DNA of 37,999 nt, from contig JADFMT010000004.1 in the NCBI GenBank assembly GCA_022563755.1, forward strand, positions 1-37,999. The letters run 5' to 3'. Both the position numbers and the translations under genes were made by a program. The notes beneath the pieces were generated by a model. That model was not told the origin of the DNA. It saw nothing but the letters and a program-made list of their open reading frames with translations, and did not search any database. Below, one piece after another: positions 32,960 to 37,999 of the stretch. Positions within the stretch are counted from its first letter, which is position 1; each line of letters starts with the position of its first letter. This stretch comes from Patescibacteria group bacterium. GTDB lineage: Bacteria > Patescibacteriota > Minisyncoccia > HO2-45-28.

Positions 32960-33418
32960 ATGAGATCGGTTGTATTTTGTACTAGCCAGCGATTCAGGCC
33001 AGAGATGGAGAAATTTGTTTATGAGCTCAAAAAAGAGGCCGAGAAAAAAGAAGTCCACATCATGATTTTTACTCCGAATTTTGAGGGGGACGATCCGTCA
33101 CTGGGCCCGCTTCCTGAAAAAGAACGTCTAAAAAATGAAAAATACCGAGTAGAGGTTGCCGGAAAAGTGTATGATCATCTTTTTCGCAAAGTGATGGTGG
33201 CAGATGTTTGTTTTGTGTTTAATAAAGAGGGTTATGTCGGCGCAAATACCAATGGAGAGCTGTTTGCTGCCGCAGCGCTGGGCAAAACGATCTATGCGCT
33301 CGAGGAAAAGATACTCATGGGAACCTACCCGCACGATCTATATGAGGAACCCTCGAGCCGTAAATTCATCCACGCCGTTGTCTCTACTCCCAAAGAACTC
33401 TTGCGCCATTTACATTAA
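32960..33418 (+). CDS. Nucleoside 2-deoxyribosyltransferase-like protein
   Basis: 152 residues of a Rossmann-like fold. VADVCFVFNKEGYVGANTNGELFAAAALGKTIYALEE matches the C-terminal substrate-side motif of the nucleoside 2-deoxyribosyltransferase/DUF4406 group (D, N and E positions). The N-terminal segment VVFCTSQRF is the first strand. Members cleave or exchange the N-glycosidic bond of (deoxy)nucleosides. Next to tmk and the MazG-like gene it suggests nucleotide salvage or cleaning. A TACAAT (32948-32953) ends 6 nt before the ATG. Exact activity uncertain. Confidence 0.65.
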   Translation: MRSVVFCTSQRFRPEMEKFVYELKKEAEKKEVHIMIFTPNFEGDDPSLGPLPEKERLKNEKYRVEVAGKVYDHLFRKVMVADVCFVFNKEGYVGANTNGELFAAAALGKTIYALEEKILMGTYPHDLYEEPSSRKFIHAVVSTPKELLRHLH

Positions 33419-33437
33419 CCCTTTAAGCTTTTAAGTC

Positions 33438-34706
33438 ATGCTTCGCACCCGCCTAACGGCTTTACTGATTTTTATTGTAGGTGCCGCACTTGCGTATTTT
33501 GTAGGTGCATCGGCGATTAATCCTGACTGGTTTTTGGCAGGTGTTCCGTTTCGCTTAGGGCTTGATCTTCAAGGCGGCACCCATTTGGTGTATCGGGCTG
33601 ATGTCTCGGCTCTCCCTAAAAATGAGGTGAAAGAGTCCATGGAAGGACTTCGAGACGTGATTGAGCGCCGGGTAAATCTTTTTGGGGTTACAGAACCATT
33701 GGTGCAGGTAGAGCGCGCAGGGGATGATTACCGTCTTATTGTAGAGCTCGCAGGGGTGTTTAATATCTCAGATGCGATCGGACTCATTGGGCAAACACCA
33801 TTTTTGGAATTCAGGACTGAGGGACCTGTGGGCGAGGATCCCCCTTTTGTGCCCACACCGCTTACCGGGCGATTCTTAAAGCGCTCCATTCTTGATTTTA
33901 ATTCTTCCACAGGCGAGCCCATTGTGCTTTTGGAATTTGACGACGAAGGTACTCGAATTTTTGCAGCACTTACAAAAGAATTCATTGGCAAGCGAATTGC
34001 AATTTATCTAGACGGAGTGCCGATTAGTATTCCTGTTGTTCAGCAAGAAATTACGGGAGGCAGTGCGCAAATCAGCGGGCAGTTTACCCTTTCCGAGGCG
34101 CGGGCGTTGGTTCGACGCCTGAATTCTGGCGCGCTTCCGGTGCCGATTCAGCTTATTAGCCAGCAAAGTATCGGCGCCTCTTTGGGAGAGGAAGCGTTTG
34201 GGAAGGGACTTGTGGCAGGCCTCTACGGTATTTTAGCGGTCATCCTCTTTCTGGTGCTTCGTTATCGCCTGCCCGGTCTTGTTGCGGTTTTGAGTTTAAC
34301 GTTTTATGCAGCACTCGTCCTTACGATCTTTAAGCTTTTGCCGGTTACGTTGTCGGCGGCCGGTATTGCAGGATTTTTGCTCTCGGTAGGAATGGCTGTG
34401 GACGCGAATATTCTCATTTTTGAACGCATGCGTGAGGAAACGCGCTGGGGAAAGGAAGCGAATGAGGCACTAACCGAGGGCTTTCGGCGAGCCTGGCCCT
34501 CGATTCGCGACTCGAACATCTCAAGCTTTATTACCGCTATTATCCTCTATTGGTTCGGAACCAGTATTATCCGCGGATTTGCGTTAACCTTAGGCATTGG
34601 AATTATCTCAAGCATATTCGCAGCTCTGGTTGTCTCACGTACCTTTTTAGTGGCCGCAGGGCTTCGGCAAAACCGATTTACTCGTTTTCTTTATGGAACA
34701 AAATGA
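33438..34706 (+). CDS. secD: Protein translocase subunit SecD
   Basis: 422 residues. First membrane helix (about 6-24), then FRLGLDLQGGTHLVYRAD (D1 motif), a P1 head domain (ERRVNLFGVTEPLVQVE) of reduced size, FTLSEARALVRRLNSGALPVPI and a five-helix RND block with SVGMAVDANILIFERMREE (D5). With SecF it uses the proton or sodium gradient to pull secreted proteins. Its stop overlaps the secF start by 4 nt. Confidence 0.96.
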   Translation: MLRTRLTALLIFIVGAALAYFVGASAINPDWFLAGVPFRLGLDLQGGTHLVYRADVSALPKNEVKESMEGLRDVIERRVNLFGVTEPLVQVERAGDDYRLIVELAGVFNISDAIGLIGQTPFLEFRTEGPVGEDPPFVPTPLTGRFLKRSILDFNSSTGEPIVLLEFDDEGTRIFAALTKEFIGKRIAIYLDGVPISIPVVQQEITGGSAQISGQFTLSEARALVRRLNSGALPVPIQLISQQSIGASLGEEAFGKGLVAGLYGILAVILFLVLRYRLPGLVAVLSLTFYAALVLTIFKLLPVTLSAAGIAGFLLSVGMAVDANILIFERMREETRWGKEANEALTEGFRRAWPSIRDSNISSFITAIILYWFGTSIIRGFALTLGIGIISSIFAALVVSRTFLVAAGLRQNRFTRFLYGTK

Positions 34707-35620
34707 TCATTATTAAGCACCGACATCTTTTTTATATTTTCTCTGGCTTTTTAATTCTTGTAAGCATTGGAGCCTTGGTGTTTTATGGTCTGCCGCTAGG
34801 CATTGATTTTACCGGCGGCACTATTCTTGAAGTTGAATTTGTAGGCCAGCGTCCTAGCATTGACGTGCTTCGCGAACGACTTGGTGGTGCGGGTTTTTCA
34901 GAAGCGCGTCTGCAGCCATCGGGCGAGAAATCCCTGATTCTTCGGCTGCCCGATATCACTGAGGAAGAACACCAGGCATTACTGGTTGGGCTTGCGAATT
35001 CCGGAGTAATCTCAGAGATTTTTAAAGAAAAACGGTTTGATTCCATTGGTCCGGTTATTGGTAAGGAGCTTTTGCGTAAAGCCGTAATTGCAATCGGGCT
35101 TGTGATTTTGCTTATTCTGGTTTTTATAAGTTGGATTTTTCGGAAAGTGTCGAAGCCGGTATCGAGCTGGAAATATGCGGTGATCGCCATCTTAGCCTTG
35201 ATTCATGATGTGATGATTCCCGTGGGTCTTTTTGCAGTTTTGGGCCGATTTTTTGGAGCGGAGGTAGACGCACTTTTTGTAACGGCTCTTCTTACGATTT
35301 TGGGATTCTCGGTTCACGATACGATTGTGGTTTTTGATCGGATTCGCGAAAATCTTTCCAAAGCCAGCGCGTCCGATGATTTTGCCTTCACGGTTGGTAA
35401 AAGTCTTAAAGAGACCCTTGGGCGATCGCTCGCAACGTCTTTTGCGCTCTTTTTAATGTTGGCATCTCTTTTTTGGTTTGGGGCCGAGACAACCAAGTAT
35501 TTTGCCCTTACTCTTTTGGTAGGCGTGATCACCGGAACGTATTCCTCGATTTGTCTTGCAAGTCCTCTTATTGTTACCTGGAATGATTTTGAGCAAAGAC
35601 GAAGGAAGGCCTTGACTTGA
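34703..35620 (+). CDS. secF: Protein translocase subunit SecF
   Basis: 305 residues from ATG 34703, which overlaps the secD stop (ATGA). GLPLGIDFTGGTILEVEF is the SecF N-terminal motif and LGFSVHDTIVVFDRIRENL the D4-type motif. Six membrane helices. A longer frame reaches back into secD to 34550, but its added residues are a shadow of secD and are left out. Confidence 0.96.
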   Translation: MIIIKHRHLFYIFSGFLILVSIGALVFYGLPLGIDFTGGTILEVEFVGQRPSIDVLRERLGGAGFSEARLQPSGEKSLILRLPDITEEEHQALLVGLANSGVISEIFKEKRFDSIGPVIGKELLRKAVIAIGLVILLILVFISWIFRKVSKPVSSWKYAVIAILALIHDVMIPVGLFAVLGRFFGAEVDALFVTALLTILGFSVHDTIVVFDRIRENLSKASASDDFAFTVGKSLKETLGRSLATSFALFLMLASLFWFGAETTKYFALTLLVGVITGTYSSICLASPLIVTWNDFEQRRRKALT

Positions 35621-35631
35621 TCTGTCTCTGA

Positions 35632-35650
35632 TGTTAAGCTAGACTTAACA
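35632..35650. promoter_or_regulatory. Operator-like inverted repeat before the sigma4/HTH gene
   Basis: TGTTAAG-CTAGA-CTTAACA, arms of 7 bp, ending 8 nt before the ATG at 35659 and overlapping a possible -10 (TAACAT). Placement suggests autoregulation by the DNA-binding protein encoded next. Confidence 0.45.
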
Positions 35651-35658
35651 TTGAATCT

Positions 35659-36684
35659 ATGGTCAAGTCCACAAAAGATTTTCAAAACGTTACACGAGAG
35701 TTGCTTAAACAACTTTCAGGGCGCAGCCGAGAAATCATTGAGCGGCGTTTTGGCATTGGTGTGAGATCAAAAAAGCAGACCCTGGAGTCTATTGGCCAGC
35801 TTCATAAAATTACGCGCGAACGGGTGCGCCAAATTGAGGCTGTTTCTTTAAATAAAATGCGTATAAGCACCGTATTTGCAAATGCATCTTCCCTTTTCAA
35901 TTTACTGGAAAAAGAAATCGATCGTAGGGGGCAGCTTTGTCGCGAAGAGCGTCTGCTTTCTGAATTTTCGGATCACCCCCGAGAAGGGTCCTATATTCAA
36001 TTTTTATTGACACTCGGAGAATCATTCGAGCGTAGCGGAGGGGACGTCCTATTTTACCATCATTGGACCACGGACCCCGAGACGTCGCTAGAGGCCCGCC
36101 GGGCAATCACCAGTTTTGCGAGCAGTCTTGATGAGGATGTGACGAGCGAGGAAGAAATACTTCGTCGGTTTTCCCAGCATGTTGAGAACGCTTGTGGGCG
36201 TAGCCTTGAACGCGAAGGCGTTATTTCATGGCTTGGTATTTCAAAAGCAATTGATCGGAATCATTTTGGCGAGTGGGGACTTTCTCGCTCGCACTTGGTC
36301 CGTCCCCGCGGAATGAGAGATTTTGCCTATTTAGTACTAAAAAAACATGGCTCGCCGCTTCATTTTCGCGAAGTGGCTCGAGCCATTGAGGATACCATTA
36401 GCCGTCGGGCCCATGTTCAGACCGTGCACAATGAACTTATTAAAGATGATCGCTTTGTACTGGTGGGGCGGGGGCTTTACGCGCTTGCCAGCTGGGGATA
36501 TCAGCCCGGTATTGTAAAGGATATTATGATCTCATTATTTAAAAATCATGGCCCGCTTTCAAAAGAGGATCTTGTAAAAAGAGTTCAAAATGAGCGCCAT
36601 GTAAAAGAAAATACGGTTCTCATAAATCTGCAAAATAAGTCGCATTTTAAAAAGCTTCCTGATGGCCGCTATCATGTGGCATAA
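35659..36684 (+). CDS. Sigma region 4-like / HARE-HTH fusion DNA-binding protein
   Basis: 341 residues. Residues 10-60 are a sigma-70 region 4-like HTH (LSGRSREIIERRFGI ... TLESIGQLHKITRERVRQIEA), without sigma regions 2 or 3. A helical middle follows. Residues about 215-270 (DFAYLVLKKHGSPLHFREVARAIED...HNELIKDDRFVLVGRGLYALASWG) resemble the HARE-HTH/RNA polymerase delta N-terminal domain. A last winged-helix-like unit (ISLFKNHGPLSKEDLVKRV...FKKLPDGRYHV) ends it. It probably binds RNA polymerase or -35 DNA as an accessory transcription factor. Similar sigma-like HTH proteins are common in CPR genomes. Confidence 0.75.
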   Translation: MVKSTKDFQNVTRELLKQLSGRSREIIERRFGIGVRSKKQTLESIGQLHKITRERVRQIEAVSLNKMRISTVFANASSLFNLLEKEIDRRGQLCREERLLSEFSDHPREGSYIQFLLTLGESFERSGGDVLFYHHWTTDPETSLEARRAITSFASSLDEDVTSEEEILRRFSQHVENACGRSLEREGVISWLGISKAIDRNHFGEWGLSRSHLVRPRGMRDFAYLVLKKHGSPLHFREVARAIEDTISRRAHVQTVHNELIKDDRFVLVGRGLYALASWGYQPGIVKDIMISLFKNHGPLSKEDLVKRVQNERHVKENTVLINLQNKSHFKKLPDGRYHVA

Positions 36685-36692
36685 TAAAAGTA

Positions 36693-37999
36693 ATGTCTAC
36701 ATTTCCGGAAGTATTAGGGGAACTCTTTGCAACCTTCTATCCTATTCTCATAAAACCGGCGATTGATTTTGTTGAGCGTCTTTGGTGGTTGTGGCTTTTT
36801 ATCGCCTCATTTTTCTTAATTAAAAATCTGTGGCTTCATTATCGTCGGGCTCTTTACAAAAAAGCGATCCGATGGACGCTTCTTGAGATTCAAATTCCGA
36901 GTGAAGTTCGAAAGTCGCCTAAAGCCATGGAGCAGGTTTTTGCGCAAATCCACAGCCTAAGAAATACCCCGAATAACTGGCAGGATAAATATATCGCGGG
37001 CGAGGTGACTTTATGGTTTAGTTTGGAAGTTGTCGCATTTGGCGGGGAGGAAATTCATTTTTATATTCGAACACCCGCGCGTTTTCGTAATATTATTGAG
37101 GCGCATATTTATGCAAGCTATAAAGATGTAGAGGTTGTTGAGGTAGCCGATTATGTAGACCGCCTGCCGGCAAAAACCAATGATCTGTACCGTATGGGTC
37201 TTGAGATGATGGGGCTTGAGCTTGCCTTACGTAGAGACGATGCCTATCCTATCCGGACCTATATGGAGTATGAATCAATGGAGGAAGAAAAGTCACTGGA
37301 TCCCTTGTCGGGTTTAATTGAGATCCTTTCTAAATTTAAAAAAGGAGAGCAGTTGTGGCTTCAGATTTTAGTTAAACCCGTAGGTTCTGAATGGAAAGAA
37401 GCGGGCGATAAACTTGTCCGTGAGCTTAAAGAGAAGTCTATCTCAAGGGTCAAGATCGGCAAGGACGAGGAAACCGTGACCATTTCCCGCTCGCCCGGCG
37501 AGACAGCCGTGATTGAGGCAATTGAGAAAAATATTGCCAAATCTGGGTTCGAAACTATTATTCGCTATGTCTATATTTCACCGCGCTCTATCTTTAATTG
37601 GGATCTTGCTTTTCGTGGGGTGCGAGGTGCCTTTACGCAGTATTCTACGCAGAATCTTAATTCATTTCGGCTCATTTTAAAGACTCTTACTGCGGTATGG
37701 TGGGGAAAGTTCCCCTATTTTTTCCCCAAAAAACGGCGAGAGGCGCGCAAGCAGGCAATTTTACGAAACTATCGTATGCGGCGCATGCCTGAAGAGATGG
37801 GGATTGGTAAGGCGGTAAATTCTCAATTTTTTTATTGGGACACCAAATCAAAATCATTTATATTCAATACCGAAGAGCTTGCTACGATTTTTCACCCGCC
37901 CTCTTATCTTGTTCTTACCGCGCCCTTTATTAAGCGCGTGGAAGCAAAGCGTCTTGGGCCCCCTGCCGGACTTGAGATTTTCGGTGAGGAAGAGGAAGT
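36693..37999 (+). CDS. Large membrane-anchored CPR protein, N-terminal part (cut by window end)
   Basis: Open from ATG 36693 to the end, 435 codons without a stop. Membrane helix at about 30-48 (LWWLWLFIASFFLIKNLWL), then basic HYRRALYKKAIRW and a soluble alpha/beta region (VTLWFSLEVVAFGGEEIHFYIRTP...). Two later repeats of the kind LWLQILVKPVG...GDKLVRELKEK follow. The last visible part ends FIKRVEAKRLGPPAGLEIFG then an acidic run. I know this type (DUF8128-like) from CPR genomes, where it precedes a VirB4/TraD-like ATPase gene. Such loci are thought to be a membrane DNA- or protein-transfer apparatus. A CATAAT lies 7 nt before the ATG. Confidence 0.7.
   Translation, partial: MSTFPEVLGELFATFYPILIKPAIDFVERLWWLWLFIASFFLIKNLWLHYRRALYKKAIRWTLLEIQIPSEVRKSPKAMEQVFAQIHSLRNTPNNWQDKYIAGEVTLWFSLEVVAFGGEEIHFYIRTPARFRNIIEAHIYASYKDVEVVEVADYVDRLPAKTNDLYRMGLEMMGLELALRRDDAYPIRTYMEYESMEEEKSLDPLSGLIEILSKFKKGEQLWLQILVKPVGSEWKEAGDKLVRELKEKSISRVKIGKDEETVTISRSPGETAVIEAIEKNIAKSGFETIIRYVYISPRSIFNWDLAFRGVRGAFTQYSTQNLNSFRLILKTLTAVWWGKFPYFFPKKRREARKQAILRNYRMRRMPEEMGIGKAVNSQFFYWDTKSKSFIFNTEELATIFHPPSYLVLTAPFIKRVEAKRLGPPAGLEIFGEEEE

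Noticed and set aside
34550-34702. N-terminal extension of SecF into secD
   Set aside because: The extra residues are a frame shadow of secD, and ATG 34703 overlaps the secD stop as usual for secDF.

Overview
The window looks like chromosomal DNA of a Patescibacteria (CPR) organism, most likely a parcubacterium. This is inferred from gene content and protein character, because no rRNA is present. The signs are compact operons with 1-4 nt stop/start overlaps, a type IV pilus locus with PilM/N/O but no secretin, a DUF5652-type membrane protein, a sigma-region-4/HARE-type fusion, a PheT without its tRNA-binding domain, and several core genes whose -10 box lies only 6-8 nt before the start codon, as expected for leaderless mRNAs.

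Layout. Positions 1-283 (minus) hold a small tRNA-binding (EMAP/OB-fold) protein gene broken by a ~154-bp perfectly centred palindrome. It follows ruvX, and a DUF5652 gene is divergent. Positions 1066-3892 form an accessory stretch between two tRNA-Ser genes. It contains tRNA-derived and palindromic repeats, a candidate variant cobalamin riboswitch with a terminator, and a three-gene operon (Dph6-like PP-loop ATPase, DUF4430 protein, ECF-S-like membrane protein) that I read as a corrinoid salvage cassette. After comF (minus), positions 4604-15467 carry the pilus locus: pilM, pilN, pilO, a PilP-like stub, pilB, a pseudopilin, a CheY-like regulator, pilT, pilC, the major pilin, pilD and four minor pilin-like proteins. 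It runs directly into ligA-gatC-gatA.

Positions 19213-23890 are mixed: an alpha/beta hydrolase, an unknown membrane protein, a small MscS channel, and tRNA-fMet, tRNA-Met and tRNA-Asp. A ~200-bp tRNA-derived insertion follows tRNA-Met. Next to tRNA-Asp lies a 1,166-bp unit bounded by perfect 48-bp direct repeats of the tRNA 3' end. It carries only two genes, one unknown and one trypsin-like protease. This integrase-less mini-element is the best candidate for something undescribed.

The rest is mostly core: pheS-pheT-gyrB, a second alpha/beta hydrolase with a strong Shine-Dalgarno, secE-nusG-rplK, a tandem MazG-like protein divergent from tmk, a deoxyribosyltransferase-like protein, secD-secF, the sigma4/HTH fusion, and the start of a large CPR-type membrane protein cut by the window end.

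Two regulatory themes run through it. Several core genes have -10 boxes abutting the start codon, while the likely accessory genes use clear Shine-Dalgarno sites. An identical 35-bp promoter-bearing sequence also sits directly before both pilC and pheT.
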